From Phycisphaerales bacterium (GTDB lineage Bacteria; Planctomycetota; Phycisphaerae; Phycisphaerales; UBA1924), in the NCBI GenBank assembly GCA_020850415.1, contig JADZER010000037.1:293093-357092 (forward strand): a stretch of DNA of 64,000 bases, in the 5' to 3' direction. Positions 16,852 to 28,068 of the stretch are shown one piece after another. The number at the start of each line of letters is the position of its first letter. Position 1 is the stretch's first letter. Made by a program: the position numbers and the translations under genes. The notes under the pieces were generated by a model. That model had not been told where the DNA came from. It saw only the letters and a program-made list of their open reading frames with translations, and made no database searches.

Positions 16852-19800
16852 CTAGTCGGTCTCCAGCAGCACGAACTTGGTCTCGAACGCGCCCAGGCTG
16901 ATCGGCCCATCGAGCGGGCCGACCGGCTCATTGAGGACATTCACTTCCCGAATCCGCGCGGGGCGCCCGCCGGGGCGCCACCCGTCGGTCGGGATGGTCG
17001 CCCCCTGTCCCTCGACCTCGCGCAGGTGGAGCACGACGCCACCCTCCACCGGGCGTGACGCGACCAGGATCACGCCGCAGGCCTCGAACGGCAGGACGCT
17101 CCGCGCCGCGGGTCGTTGCGCCCCGCCGACGGGCGCCAACATCCGCGCCAGCAGCGGCACGCGGGCGCCCCAGCCGAAGCGGGTCATCGCGCCGCGCGAC
17201 CCGTCGCCGCCGGTGGTCAGGGTGTAGCGCCAGCGGAACTCGCCCTCCTGGCTGGCTTTGAAGTTCGTGGTCCAGTAGTTGTTCATCACCCAGCCGTAGA
17301 TGTGGGGGCGCTCGATGCGGGTCTCGCGCATGAACTTGCCGAGGTTGATTTCGCCGAGCTGGACGAGCGGGATCTCGTCGCTGGAGAGCATGGCGGCGTG
17401 GCCCGGCCAGCGGACAGCCGCGAAGCTCTGCACGGTCTGCCAGTCGCTGGCGCCGCCCCGGACGATGTCGTGGTTGGGCCGGACGATGCCGCCGAGGGTC
17501 TCGTAGAGGATCTCGCCGTCGGGCGGGCCGAACGGGAAGGCGACATAGAGCCCCTCGGGCTCGAAGTTGGTGCGTTTCTGGATGGTGTAGGCGAGGTCGA
17601 CGCGGGGCTCGGCGTGGAAGAGACGGACCTCCATGCGCACGCCGCCCGGGCCCTGGCAGAAGGGCAGCTCGCCGCGCACGCCGATCGTGTCCCAGACCGG
17701 GCCGGGGGTGATGTTCTCGATCAGGACCGAGCCGAGGGAGCGGCGGGTGAAGTCGTCGAGGGTGTACCCCTCGAGCTGCTCGCGGTTGCCCAGAGTCTCG
17801 TAGACGACCTGGCCGAAGCCCCACGGGGCGCCGGCGTCCACCAGTTCGCGCCCGGTCGGCTTCTCGATCAGGCTCGCGACGGCGCCGGAGTTGCTGTCGA
17901 GCTCGATGCGGTAGTGCTGGTTCTCGAGCACGCGCCCCGGCGTCGCGCCCGCCGGCGCGGCGATCCCGGGCTCCGGCCCGACCTCGACGCGGAAGGTGCG
18001 CCAGCCGTAGGCGGGGATGGTCGGGACCGAGATCGCCCAGTAGCTGCCCTCGGGGCGCGAGCGGAGGAGCTGCGTGGGGACCGCGCCGCCGTGCTCGTCC
18101 ACGACGCGGAACACCCGGTCGATCGGGAAAAGCTCGTGGTCGACATAGATCTCGAGCAGGCCCGACCGCCCGAAGTTGAGCGTGTTGACGACCAGGAGCG
18201 TCGGTGTGTCGGAGGCGGGCACGAGCGCCGTCAGGCGGGCCATCGCGCCCTCGGCCAGCGTCGCGGACCGCTTGACCGCGTCCCAGGCGTAGGCGGACTT
18301 CTCGGCCCACTGGACCATCGAGTTCTCGTTGAGGGGCTCGCGGATGCTCTCGGCCGAGCCGAAGGTGTGCTCGGCGTAGAAGAGCAGGTCGTCGCGGATG
18401 TCCTCGATCTCGGCGCCGAGCGGGTCGGGGGTGGCGAGGCCGAGCAGCTTCTCCATCGCCAGGAGGCCCTCGACGGCGACGAGCTGGGACTGGGTCTCCC
18501 GGGCGGCCGCGGACTCGCGGGCGGCCGAGCCGAAGCCGTCGGTCCACCAGTCGGTCCAGGCCTGGCGGACGACGGGCAGCTCGTCGGCGTGCTCGGCCCT
18601 GACCCACTCGAGGTAGTCGCGGGCGATCGCGTTCCGCACGCGGGGCCACTCGTACTTCTCGTTCCATGCCTCCACGAACCGGCTGGCGCCGAGGGAGGGG
18701 GGCGAGTTGTCGGTGGGGTAGCCCGAGTGCTGGGCGGCGACGCGGTCGAAGGGGTAGCCGGCCTGCTCCATGTGCGCGAGGTAGCGGAGCAGCCCGTCCT
18801 CGCACGCCTCGACCGAGCCGGTGTGGATGCCCCAGAAGTTGCCGATCATGTAGTGGTCCGCGCGGAAGGCCAGCACGCGGTTGCCGGCGGGGGACTCCCA
18901 CCAGAAGGGCGTGGCGATGTCGAAGGGCTCCAGCGCGCGGTGGGTGTGCTGGCCCATCGAGAGATACTCGATGCCGATGTCAGAGAAGTAGTCGGCCAGG
19001 CACCAGGCGGCGCCGTTGATGTCGTTCTGCATGGCGGTGGTGACGGTGAGCGAGTGCTCGCGCATGGTGCGGACGGGCCGGAGGAACCACGCGTAGCTGG
19101 GCTCGTCGATAACCTCGGACATGTTGAGGAACATGCCGGTGACCTCGATGCGCCCCTCGTCCACGCGCCGGCGGAGGCGGGCGATCTGCTCGGGCGTGCG
19201 GCTCTCCAGGTACTCGCGCACCGCCCACGACGCCTCGCAGGTCCAGCGGAAGCGGGCGGCGTCGGGCAGGCTGTCGGTCTGGTCGCAGAGGTCGAGGGCG
19301 GTATCGATGAAGCGGAGGTGCTCGGGCAGGATCTCGGTCTGGGGGCGGGTGTAACCGACATCCGTGTGGGTGTGCTGGACGAGGTCGATGGTCCAGTGGC
19401 GGACGGGGTCGACGCGCTGGGTGAGGCGGTACGCCTCGCGCCCGCCGATATCGAGGGCGATCTGGGCGTCGGTGGGGCGGGTGACCTCCGGGTGTCGGAG
19501 GTCGAAGCGGTTGCCGCCCAGCTCGAGCCGGCGGGGCTCCCCGACGCCGAAGCTCGTGCGCACGACCGCGTCGGTCGGTTCGCCGAGGTAGGTGACCCAC
19601 ATCTCGATCGGCTGGTAGTTGCCGGCGGGGTCGCGCACCACGCCCGCACGGGACGAGGCGCGGACGCCCTCGCGGACCTCGCTCATGAAGGTGATGTACC
19701 ACGCGCGGCTGCCGGCGCTCTCGCCGGCGACGGCCAGGCGCAGCGGCTCGGCGGGGCGGAGGCGTGCGGCGGGGACGCGCAGCACCGCGTAGCCCATCAG

Positions 19801-20232
19801 GTCGCCGAACCTGTCGATCATCGTCGCGCGGAAGCGCAGGCTCACCCCGCCGACGCCCTCGATGGTCCAGTCGCGGACCTCGCCCGTCGGCGGGTTCCCG
19901 AACGCCAGACACCGCTCCCCGTTCAGGCGCAGCTCAAACCGCCGCTGCTCCGGGCTGACCTGCAGCCCGAAGAGCCACACGAACTCGGCGTACTCGCCCG
20001 CGAAATCGGCCGGGACCGGCGAGGTCTCCCACTCGATCGGCCGATCCGCGTGGAGCGAACGCACCAGCAGCCCGTGCGTCACCCCCGGGTCGGGGGCGTG
20101 GTAGGGGAGCGTCTCGCCCGAGACCCGCCGGGCATAGCCGGGGAGGGTCTGGGAGGTCGCTTGCGCTGCTGCGCTGGGCGACAGAGCCAGGGCGAAGACC
20201 AACCCCAGGACGATGCGCGTTGTCCGGATCAT
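16852..20232 (-). CDS. Secreted glycoside hydrolase family 38 (alpha-mannosidase-like)
   Basis: 1126 residues with a signal peptide (about 1-24, ending SAAAQA). A beta-sandwich-like N-terminal region of about 330 residues precedes the catalytic domain. The zinc motif HTHTDVGY (H-x-H-x-D) opens the GH38 domain, and AMQNDINGAAW is placed where the nucleophile aspartate should be. The three-helix bundle (QLVAVEGLLAMEKLLGL) and the long C-terminal beta-domain follow the family layout. GH38 enzymes remove alpha-mannose with retention. I prefer the ATG at 20232 because it gives a clean signal peptide. No other sugar genes are adjacent. Confidence 0.85.
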   Translation of the reverse strand: MIRTTRIVLGLVFALALSPSAAAQATSQTLPGYARRVSGETLPYHAPDPGVTHGLLVRSLHADRPIEWETSPVPADFAGEYAEFVWLFGLQVSPEQRRFELRLNGERCLAFGNPPTGEVRDWTIEGVGGVSLRFRATMIDRFGDLMGYAVLRVPAARLRPAEPLRLAVAGESAGSRAWYITFMSEVREGVRASSRAGVVRDPAGNYQPIEMWVTYLGEPTDAVVRTSFGVGEPRRLELGGNRFDLRHPEVTRPTDAQIALDIGGREAYRLTQRVDPVRHWTIDLVQHTHTDVGYTRPQTEILPEHLRFIDTALDLCDQTDSLPDAARFRWTCEASWAVREYLESRTPEQIARLRRRVDEGRIEVTGMFLNMSEVIDEPSYAWFLRPVRTMREHSLTVTTAMQNDINGAAWCLADYFSDIGIEYLSMGQHTHRALEPFDIATPFWWESPAGNRVLAFRADHYMIGNFWGIHTGSVEACEDGLLRYLAHMEQAGYPFDRVAAQHSGYPTDNSPPSLGASRFVEAWNEKYEWPRVRNAIARDYLEWVRAEHADELPVVRQAWTDWWTDGFGSAARESAAARETQSQLVAVEGLLAMEKLLGLATPDPLGAEIEDIRDDLLFYAEHTFGSAESIREPLNENSMVQWAEKSAYAWDAVKRSATLAEGAMARLTALVPASDTPTLLVVNTLNFGRSGLLEIYVDHELFPIDRVFRVVDEHGGAVPTQLLRSRPEGSYWAISVPTIPAYGWRTFRVEVGPEPGIAAPAGATPGRVLENQHYRIELDSNSGAVASLIEKPTGRELVDAGAPWGFGQVVYETLGNREQLEGYTLDDFTRRSLGSVLIENITPGPVWDTIGVRGELPFCQGPGGVRMEVRLFHAEPRVDLAYTIQKRTNFEPEGLYVAFPFGPPDGEILYETLGGIVRPNHDIVRGGASDWQTVQSFAAVRWPGHAAMLSSDEIPLVQLGEINLGKFMRETRIERPHIYGWVMNNYWTTNFKASQEGEFRWRYTLTTGGDGSRGAMTRFGWGARVPLLARMLAPVGGAQRPAARSVLPFEACGVILVASRPVEGGVVLHLREVEGQGATIPTDGWRPGGRPARIREVNVLNEPVGPLDGPISLGAFETKFVLLETD

Positions 20233-20330
20233 GCGGGGCCCCTTCCTGTGGACCATCCGGCAGTCTATCGGGGTGCGCGCGGGGCGTGTCCGTGGGCGCC
20301 GGCGCGGTTCGTGTCGCGTTGGGCAAGAAA

Positions 20331-20355
20331 ACGCCCCCCGCGGGGCGGGGGGCGT
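20331..20355 (-). terminator. Rho-independent terminator after glutamate dehydrogenase
   Basis: An 11-base-pair perfect stem (ACGCCCCCCGC paired with its complement) with a GGG loop lies 35 bases after the gdhA stop. Read on the minus strand it is followed by TTTCTT (20330 down to 20325), giving the stem-plus-U-run pattern. Confidence 0.85.
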
Positions 20356-20389
20356 CCGGGTGCCTTCATCCGGTCGGGCGTCGCGGTGT

Positions 20390-21757
<1,368 letters not shown>

Positions 21758-22029
21758 CACAAATCTCCTTCGAAGGGGGATGGAAAAGAACCGAAAATGC
21801 TATGCCGAGGTCCGTTGAATAACCCACACAAAGAGGAGTTCTTTGGGTGGATTTTCTCGTTATTTGGACCTTGTTCAGACCCCTGCCAGAATCCTATCGG
21901 CGGGGTCCGCCGCGCGCGGGGACCGGCGGCCGACGCCGGGCCCGCCCACGCCCGCCCACGAGCCGTCCATCCCCACCATCCGCCCGCCCGGGGAGGCGGC
22001 GCCCGCACGCCGAGTCGTCCCGATCGGCG

Positions 22030-23223
22030 CTACGCCCTGGGAACGATGTCGGTCTGCAGCACCGGGTCCGCGGCCGGCACATAGGTCGTCGGCAGACCCA
22101 ACTCCGCCCGCACCAGATTGCACCCCTGGGCGATCGCGGTGGTCTTGAAAAACGCGATGTCCCGGTTGCAACCCTGCCGACCGAACCCGCAGTCGGTCGA
22201 GACGATCAGGCTCTCGGCCGGGATGTACTGCAGTGCCCTGCGGATGTCCGCGGCGACATCCTCGGCCCGGTCGGCCTGGAGCGTCCGGTGGCTGCACGCC
22301 CCGATGCAGACCTTCTTGGGCAGCTTGCCCTTGTAGCGCCCGAAGAGCTCGATATCCCGGAAGTCGCGGTCCTTGGTCTCGATGGTCCACACATCCCCGC
22401 GGCAGTGCTCCATGTACAGCTCGAAGCTCGCCGCGTAGCTCGTGTCCTCGATCACCCGCTGCATGTTGGGGTTGCCCCAGCAGGTGTGGATCCAGATCTC
22501 GCAGTCGTCGAGCCCCTGGACCTCGCGGTTGTAGCACTCCAGCAGGAACCGCACCATGTCGTGGTCGGCGCCGTAGGTGTTGGCCATGAAGTGCAGGCAC
22601 GGCTCCTCGATCTGGATGCACCGGCAGCCCGCGTCGCGCAGGGCGAGCAACTCGGTGTTCATCGCGACGGCCATGTCCCAGTAGACCTCGCGCTGGTCCT
22701 TGTACTTGGCCGTGTGGATGTCCAGGAACAGCCCCATCACCTGCGAGCAGCAGGTGCCGAACTTCAGGGGCTTGCGGCTCTTGGCCTGGGCCATGCGCCA
22801 GAGCTTGTCGTACCCCAGCGGCCGGTGCTCGATCTTGTCGGTCACGAACGGCCAGCGCCACCCCGTGTAGATCTCGTTGAGCAGCGTCCCCGGCGGGTAG
22901 CGGAGCCAGGGCGAGCGGGTCTGCTCGCTCTGCAGGTGGTCGCCCTCGAGCCCCGTCCAGCGCTGCAGCGGATAGTGGTGCCACGACCGCCCGGCCATGT
23001 CCTCGTCGAGGTGGAAGTCGCCATGGGTGAGGATGTCCAGCCCCGCCCGCTCCTGGTCGCCCACGACGACGGCCAGCGCGTCCTGAAGCTTCTCGCGGAA
23101 GCGGATGTCCAGCATGCAGGTGTCCAGCGGGCGCCCCCACATGCAGGTGTCGAACCAGCGCGGGCGGGGCCAGGAGCCGGTGACGGTGCAGGGGAGAACC
23201 TGGTCGGCGGTGGCGGTGAACAT
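22030..23223 (-). CDS. Cobalamin-independent methionine synthase (MetE) C-terminal-domain-like protein
   Basis: 397 residues in a single barrel domain, about half a full MetE. The start VLPCTVTGSWPRPRWF, the central segment IQIEEPCLHF, the zinc-ligand region IHTCWGN and the late STDCGFGR are those of MetE-type zinc enzymes that activate a thiol for methyl or alkyl transfer. The N-terminal folate domain of MetE is absent, so the methyl donor may be different. Related stand-alone proteins also include coenzyme M-type alkyltransferases. No methionine genes are adjacent, so the substrate is open. Confidence 0.75.
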   Translation of the reverse strand: MFTATADQVLPCTVTGSWPRPRWFDTCMWGRPLDTCMLDIRFREKLQDALAVVVGDQERAGLDILTHGDFHLDEDMAGRSWHHYPLQRWTGLEGDHLQSEQTRSPWLRYPPGTLLNEIYTGWRWPFVTDKIEHRPLGYDKLWRMAQAKSRKPLKFGTCCSQVMGLFLDIHTAKYKDQREVYWDMAVAMNTELLALRDAGCRCIQIEEPCLHFMANTYGADHDMVRFLLECYNREVQGLDDCEIWIHTCWGNPNMQRVIEDTSYAASFELYMEHCRGDVWTIETKDRDFRDIELFGRYKGKLPKKVCIGACSHRTLQADRAEDVAADIRRALQYIPAESLIVSTDCGFGRQGCNRDIAFFKTTAIAQGCNLVRAELGLPTTYVPAADPVLQTDIVPRA

Positions 23224-23271
23224 GGCGGGGCCTTTCTGTGCGCGCGGGGGGTCGCGTCGAGGGCCCCCAAT

Positions 23272-23760
23272 CTACCGCGCCCCGCCCGCAGCCGCCTCCC
23301 AGCTCAGGACATCCCCCTCCGGCAGGTCCCGCAGCCCCAGCACCCGCAGCATGTAGAGGATCTGGGCCCGGTGGTGCATCGAGTGGGTGAGCACATGGGC
23401 GAGGGTGCCGCCGTAGGTCCGCGCGACGGGCGGGCCGTCGTGCGGCGGGACCCATGTTTCGTCCCACGCCCCCCGAGCCGCAATCGCCCGAGCCGTCGCC
23501 GCCAGATGCGCCGCCGCGCCGTCGAGCCGGGCGGTCAGCTCGTCGACGGAGTCCCCCCCGCGATCACCCATGGGCAGCCCGGCCATCTCGTTGCCCCAGG
23601 CCTGCATGTTCCAGATGAGGTGGTCGAAGGTCCGGCGCACGGTCCGATGCCCGATGTCGATGTCCCGGTCGAGCTCCGCGTCGGTCAACTCCCGAGCCCG
23701 CTCCAGCAGCAGGCGGGTCGTCCACGCGTCGTGTCTGAGGAGGCGGTCAAGGAGGTCCAT
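23272..23760 (-). CDS. DinB-family four-helix protein
   Basis: 162 residues. MDLLDRLLRHDAWTTRLLLERA and FDHLIWNMQAW, then HVLTHSMHHRAQILYMLRVLG, give the helices and the three histidines (near residues 47, 127 and 131) that bind a metal in DinB-like proteins. These proteins are often thiol transferases or stress proteins of unknown substrate. The ATG at 23760 follows GGAGGGG and is preferred over an upstream ATG nine codons earlier. It overlaps the end of the lipoprotein gene upstream by 14 bases. Confidence 0.8.
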   Translation of the reverse strand: MDLLDRLLRHDAWTTRLLLERARELTDAELDRDIDIGHRTVRRTFDHLIWNMQAWGNEMAGLPMGDRGGDSVDELTARLDGAAAHLAATARAIAARGAWDETWVPPHDGPPVARTYGGTLAHVLTHSMHHRAQILYMLRVLGLRDLPEGDVLSWEAAAGGAR

Positions 23761-24373
23761 GCTCGCTCCCCTCCCGGATGGATGCATCGCGACACAGCTC
23801 TCGTATCACGCCCTCCAACTCCTCGGGTGTTCCCGGCTCCTTGTCCTGGTCGTCCGCATGGACCATGAACAGGCCGGTCCGTGGACCTAACTTGGTACCC
23901 TCATCCAGCAGAGTCTCGACCGCGGCCAGTTGTTCGGGCCAGGCGACATACCGGCGCTCGCCCCACCGGAATCGAACGAGGCGTCCACCCAGTCGTTCCA
24001 GAATCGGATCGGACTGAGCATCCGCCCTGATGGTGACGAAGTGCTCCGACACGCGTTCAACCTCACCGAGGTAATGCAGCGAGCGAGGCTGCAGGCACGA
24101 CCACCCACCCTCCAGAGCGCCCTCAGTCGGGGACAGCAGTACGAACATGCCGACGGTGTCCATCCCCGAGGTGTACTCGCCCGCCCAAGTGTGATCGCCG
24201 AATCCGGCGATTTCGGCCCTTGCCCGCTGCGCCCGGTCGAGAGTCGCGTCAGTCGGATCCGCGACAATCGATCGCGACGGCTCGCACCCGGCCAGCACGA
24301 CTAGCGTTGCCGCGAGGCCCAGCACCGCACCCAGGCTGTCTCGGCCGCAGATCCGGCCTCCTCGCGTGGCCAC
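23747..24373 (-). CDS. Putative lipoprotein of unknown function
   Basis: 208 residues. A basic start and hydrophobic stretch end in the lipobox LAGC at about residues 27-30, so the mature protein is probably lipid-anchored. The rest has no motif I know; it contains a beta-rich middle (TWAGEYTSGMDTVGMFVLLSP) and a Trp/Arg-rich RFRWGERRYVAWPEQL. It overlaps the DinB gene downstream and follows gamma-glutamyltransferase by only nine bases on the same strand, so the three could share a transcript. Confidence 0.7.
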   Translation of the reverse strand: MATRGGRICGRDSLGAVLGLAATLVVLAGCEPSRSIVADPTDATLDRAQRARAEIAGFGDHTWAGEYTSGMDTVGMFVLLSPTEGALEGGWSCLQPRSLHYLGEVERVSEHFVTIRADAQSDPILERLGGRLVRFRWGERRYVAWPEQLAAVETLLDEGTKLGPRTGLFMVHADDQDKEPGTPEELEGVIRELCRDASIREGSEHGPP

Positions 24374-24382
24374 ATCGTCCTC

Positions 24383-25987
24383 CTAGTACCCCACCGCCTG
24401 CCCATCACACCGCAAGTCCGACCCCGCCACATACCCATGCTCCAACCGGCAGATCACCTGCCCCCGCCCCTGCCCCGCATTCCTTCGCTCCGGCACCGTC
24501 AGATCGTGCCCTAGGTCGCGCAGCTTCTCGTAGACCGCCGCGTCGAACCCTGGCTCGACCGTCAGCTTCACTCCCTCACTCACCTGCCAGCGCGGCGCGT
24601 CCAGGGCGCTCTGCGGGTTCTGCCGGTGATCCGCCATCCGCATCAGCACCTGCGCGTGCCCCTGCGGCTGCATGAACCCGCCCATCACCCCGAACGCCAT
24701 CACGGGCTCGTCGTTCCCGTCCGCCCCCGCCCGCGTCACGAACCCCGGGATGATCGTGTGATACGGCCGCTTGCCCGGCCCCACCTCGTTCGGATGCCCC
24801 TCCTCCAGCGAGAAGCAGCACCCCCGGTTGTGCATGCTGATCCCCGTCCCCGGGATCACGATCCCCGACCCGAAGCCCGTGTAGTTGCTCTGGATCATGC
24901 TGACCATGTTCCCCGCCGCGTCCGCCGCCGTCAGCAGCACCGTGCCGCCGAGCTTCGGCTGCCCTTGCTTGAAGTCCTGCGCCCGCGAGGGATCGATCAT
25001 CCCCGCCCGCTCGCGCAGGTACCCCTCATCCAGCAGCGCCTCGACGGTCACATCCATGAACGCCGGGTCCGCGATGTACCGGTGCGCATCGGCGAACGCC
25101 AGCTTCATCGCCTCGATCGCCAGGTGCAGGCTCTCCGGGCTGTCGGGGTGCATGCCCGGCATGTCGAAGTGCCTGAGGATCCCCAGCGCGATCAGCGCCG
25201 TCAGCCCCTGGCCGTTCGGCGGGATCTCGTGCAGGCGCCAGCCGTGGTAGTCGAGGCTTATGGGGCGCACCCAGTCGGCCTTGTGGGCCGCGAGATCGGC
25301 GCCCCGCAGGTCGCCCCCCTGCGCGATCGCGCTCTGCTCGATCCTCTCGGCGAGCGGGCCCCGGTAGAACGCCTCGCCATCCGTCGCCGCGATCCGCTCC
25401 AGCGTGTCCCCGTGGTCGGGCAGTCGCACGAAGTCCCCCGCGTCGGGGTCCTTGCCTCCGGGCGCGAAGGTGTCGTGCCAGGCCTTGAACAGCTCGCCCC
25501 GGTACTGCCTGCCGCCCGACCAGTAGCGCCCGATCTCCGGCGAGACCACCCAGCCCTCGCGTGCGTACCGGATCGCCGGCTCGGCGATCGTGGTCAGCGC
25601 CAGCGAGCCGAACTCCTTCACCAGCGCCACCCACCCGCTCACCGCCCCGGGCGTCGTGATCCCGTCCCATCCGTAGGGGGGGATGGACTCCATGCCGGCG
25701 TAGCGCTCGCGACGGAGCGCCGCGGGCGCGCGGCCCGAGGCGTTGAGCCCGTGCAGGCCGCCGCCGGTCCAGACCAGGGCGAAGTTGTCCGAGCCGATCC
25801 CGTTACTGGTGGGCTCGAGCACGGTCAGGCACATGGCCGTGGCGACGGCGGCGTCGACCGCGTTGCCGCCCCGGCGCAGCATCTCGAGGCCCGCCTGGGC
25901 GGCGAGGGGGTGGCTGGTGGCGACGATGTTGCGGGCGAATACCGGAGCCCGCTGTGAGGAGTATGGGTACGAGTAGTCGAAGTCCAT
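24383..25987 (-). CDS. Gamma-glutamyltransferase-family hydrolase
   Basis: 534 residues, an Ntn-hydrolase precursor that cleaves itself into two chains. The new N-terminal nucleophile should be T349 in KLGGTVLLTAADAAGN. Other conserved parts are ATSHPLAAQAGLEMLRRGGNAVDAAVA, NYTGFGSGIV and the GGFMQPQGHAQVLMRM segment. There is no signal peptide from the ATG at 25987, so it appears cytoplasmic, as in the YwrD-like branch rather than classic periplasmic Ggt. It may act on glutathione or other gamma-glutamyl amides. Confidence 0.9.
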   Translation of the reverse strand: MDFDYSYPYSSQRAPVFARNIVATSHPLAAQAGLEMLRRGGNAVDAAVATAMCLTVLEPTSNGIGSDNFALVWTGGGLHGLNASGRAPAALRRERYAGMESIPPYGWDGITTPGAVSGWVALVKEFGSLALTTIAEPAIRYAREGWVVSPEIGRYWSGGRQYRGELFKAWHDTFAPGGKDPDAGDFVRLPDHGDTLERIAATDGEAFYRGPLAERIEQSAIAQGGDLRGADLAAHKADWVRPISLDYHGWRLHEIPPNGQGLTALIALGILRHFDMPGMHPDSPESLHLAIEAMKLAFADAHRYIADPAFMDVTVEALLDEGYLRERAGMIDPSRAQDFKQGQPKLGGTVLLTAADAAGNMVSMIQSNYTGFGSGIVIPGTGISMHNRGCCFSLEEGHPNEVGPGKRPYHTIIPGFVTRAGADGNDEPVMAFGVMGGFMQPQGHAQVLMRMADHRQNPQSALDAPRWQVSEGVKLTVEPGFDAAVYEKLRDLGHDLTVPERRNAGQGRGQVICRLEHGYVAGSDLRCDGQAVGY

Positions 25988-26125
25988 GGGCGCAGTGTAC
26001 AGGCTGCCTTCCCCCCTCCCGCCCGGCCAATCGCCCCGGACCCCACCAATTGGCTGGGTCGGCCCGTCTCCCGTCCCCTGTACAACACCCCTGAGGAGAA
26101 CGCACCGCACACACAGGGAGAAGCC

Positions 26126-26710
26126 ATGAGAAGCGCATTCGTGCTCGCTGTCAGCCTCGCAGCCTTCGCCGCCCACGCCGATGTCACCTGGGACGAGTTC
26201 GCCGACGGCGACCTCTCGACCGACCCCAACGCCCCGACCCAGCTCACCTTCGGGCTCGGCGGCAATGTGATCATCGGCTCGGTCCAGTCCCCCGACGACG
26301 GGCGCGATTACATCACCTTCACCATCCCGCAGGGCATGGCGCTGGCGTCGCTCTACCAGCACCAGTGGCAGGACCTCGACACCGGCGGCCCGGGCGACAC
26401 GGGCTTCCACGCCCTCAACGAGGGGTCCACCAGCTTCATCCCCGGCGAGGACACGATCGCCTTCTTCCTGGGCGCCGCGCACATGATCCAGGTCCCCCAC
26501 GAGACCGATCTCCTCCCCGAACTCGCCAGAACCGACTTCGGCAATATGGGGTTCTCGATCCCTCTGGGCCCGGGCGCCTACAGCTACCTGGTCCAGCAGA
26601 CCGGGGTGGAGAACACCGGCTACGCCCTCGAGTTCGTTGTCACCCCCGCCCCGGGCGCCGCGGCCCTGTTCGGGCTGGCCGCGATCGGCGCGGCCCGGCG
26701 CCGGCGCTGA
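26126..26710 (+). CDS. Secreted protein with C-terminal hydrophobic helix and RRRR sorting tail
   Basis: 194 residues: a signal peptide (cleavage near AAHA, residue 18), a beta-rich Asp/Gly domain, then a C-terminal TPAPGAAALFGLAAIGAARRRR-type tail: Pro-Ala-Pro, one helix and four arginines. This three-part tail is the PEP-CTERM-like sorting signal common in planctomycetes, although the strict PEP is missing. Start follows GGGAG at 26119. The last five codons including the stop are base-for-base the same as in the gene ending at 29773. Function of the outer domain unknown. Confidence 0.75.
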   Translation: MRSAFVLAVSLAAFAAHADVTWDEFADGDLSTDPNAPTQLTFGLGGNVIIGSVQSPDDGRDYITFTIPQGMALASLYQHQWQDLDTGGPGDTGFHALNEGSTSFIPGEDTIAFFLGAAHMIQVPHETDLLPELARTDFGNMGFSIPLGPGAYSYLVQQTGVENTGYALEFVVTPAPGAAALFGLAAIGAARRRR

Positions 26711-26743
26711 GCGAGATTCGCCTGCCGATCGAACGCCCGGTCG

Positions 26744-27916
26744 CTATCGGTGCGCGCCAAACTCCCGCCAGCGCGGGTCGGCCGGGCGGAGGCCGTCGTC
26801 GAGCTCGGGATCGGCGACGAACTGATCGGGATCGACGCTCCCCTGGAGGGAAGCTCGCAGCCCCGCGCCGTCGAGGCCCGGGGCCCACCAGAGGTTCGGA
26901 CCCCAGTCCCACGAGCCAGGCTCGGTCGCGTCGCCGACATTCACGGGAGTGCGGAGCGAGGCCGCGACGATAAGGCAGCCCGTCACGGTCGCCCCCCGGG
27001 CGGGGGCGAAGCGTGGGTCGCGCGTCTCCTGGAGCAGGCGGAAGGGCCAGCGCTCGGGGCCGACGATCGTGCAGTCGGCGATCTCCCCGCCCCGGGCGCC
27101 CACGATGGCCACGGCACACTCGCCCCCAACAAACACGCAGTCGCGCACGACGACATCCTCGGCCTCCCACCGCGTGGCGGGCTCGGCGTCCTCAAGCACC
27201 GGCGGGCGGAAGAACTCCAGCCCCGTCGAGCCGCCGAGGTTCACGGCGCGCATCCCCGCGTCCTCGAAGCGGCAGCCGCGCACATTGACGGCGCGGCTGC
27301 CCCCCTTGATCTGCACGCCCGAGGACTGCGAGTACCCCTCCATGCCGCGGAAGGTGCACCGATCGACCCGCACCTCATGGCAGCCCACCATGTCCACCGC
27401 GCTGCCGCCCCAGCCCTCGACGACGCACTCCTCCAAACGCACGCCCCGCAGCCCGGAGAGCTTGATGCCGTCGAAGTTGCCGACCGGCCCGGTGCGCCGG
27501 ACGGTGACGCGCCGAAGCACCAGGTGCGCCTCCCACGGCTCGCCGATCGTGCCCGAGCCGTCTTGGTCGTCGATGTTGATCCCGTTCTGGACCGCGCCCT
27601 CGACCGTCACATCCTCGATCACCACCCACAACGGGCGCTGGAGATGCAGACCGAAGTTCCCAGCACCGATCGTCGCCGGGGTGTCGGGGCGCTCGGACCG
27701 GATGACGATCGGGGCCCCCGGCGAGCCGGCCACGCCCGCCACCGACGCCGGACGGTGCACCCCGGGAAGCAGCACGATCTCATCCCCCGGGGCCGCCCGG
27801 GCCAGCACCCCCGCCCAGTCCTCGCCCGGAGCCACCCGGTGCTCCTCCGCACCGGCGGAGACCGACGGGGCGCAGAGGGCCAGCAGCACGGCGGCGATCG
27901 GGACAGGTCTGCGCAT
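26744..27916 (-). CDS. Secreted right-handed parallel beta-helix protein
   Basis: 390 residues with a signal peptide (to about residue 23, SAGAEE). The N-terminal part (APGDEIVLLPGVHRP) and the repeated short strands (VVIEDVTVEGAVQNGI, RVTVRRTGPVGNFDGI, EVRVDRCTFRGMEG, VVVRDCVFVGGEC, EIADCTIVG) form the turns of a beta-helix as in pectate-lyase-like proteins. Such proteins bind or cleave polysaccharide; no catalytic residues can be assigned. It converges with the sorted protein at 26126-26710, with 33 bases between the stops. Confidence 0.8.
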   Translation of the reverse strand: MRRPVPIAAVLLALCAPSVSAGAEEHRVAPGEDWAGVLARAAPGDEIVLLPGVHRPASVAGVAGSPGAPIVIRSERPDTPATIGAGNFGLHLQRPLWVVIEDVTVEGAVQNGINIDDQDGSGTIGEPWEAHLVLRRVTVRRTGPVGNFDGIKLSGLRGVRLEECVVEGWGGSAVDMVGCHEVRVDRCTFRGMEGYSQSSGVQIKGGSRAVNVRGCRFEDAGMRAVNLGGSTGLEFFRPPVLEDAEPATRWEAEDVVVRDCVFVGGECAVAIVGARGGEIADCTIVGPERWPFRLLQETRDPRFAPARGATVTGCLIVAASLRTPVNVGDATEPGSWDWGPNLWWAPGLDGAGLRASLQGSVDPDQFVADPELDDGLRPADPRWREFGAHR

Positions 27917-27965
27917 GGGCCGAGTCTACCGGGGCCCCGGCGCCCCCGGGCCCGGCGCGAAACGC

Positions 27966-27994
27966 TTGGACGCCGGGCGGGGGCGAGGTATGCT
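27966..27994 (+). promoter_or_regulatory. Sigma70-type promoter
   Basis: TTGGAC (27966-27971) and TATGCT (27989-27994) are separated by 17 bases. The start of transcription would be near 28001, about 68 bases before the small membrane-anchored protein at 28069. Confidence 0.6.
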
Positions 27995-28068
27995 CCGGAC
28001 CTCACCCCGGGGGGCCGCGGCTCGGGGGGGCGGGCGGACAGGCCGCGGGCTTCGAAAGGGGTACGGAC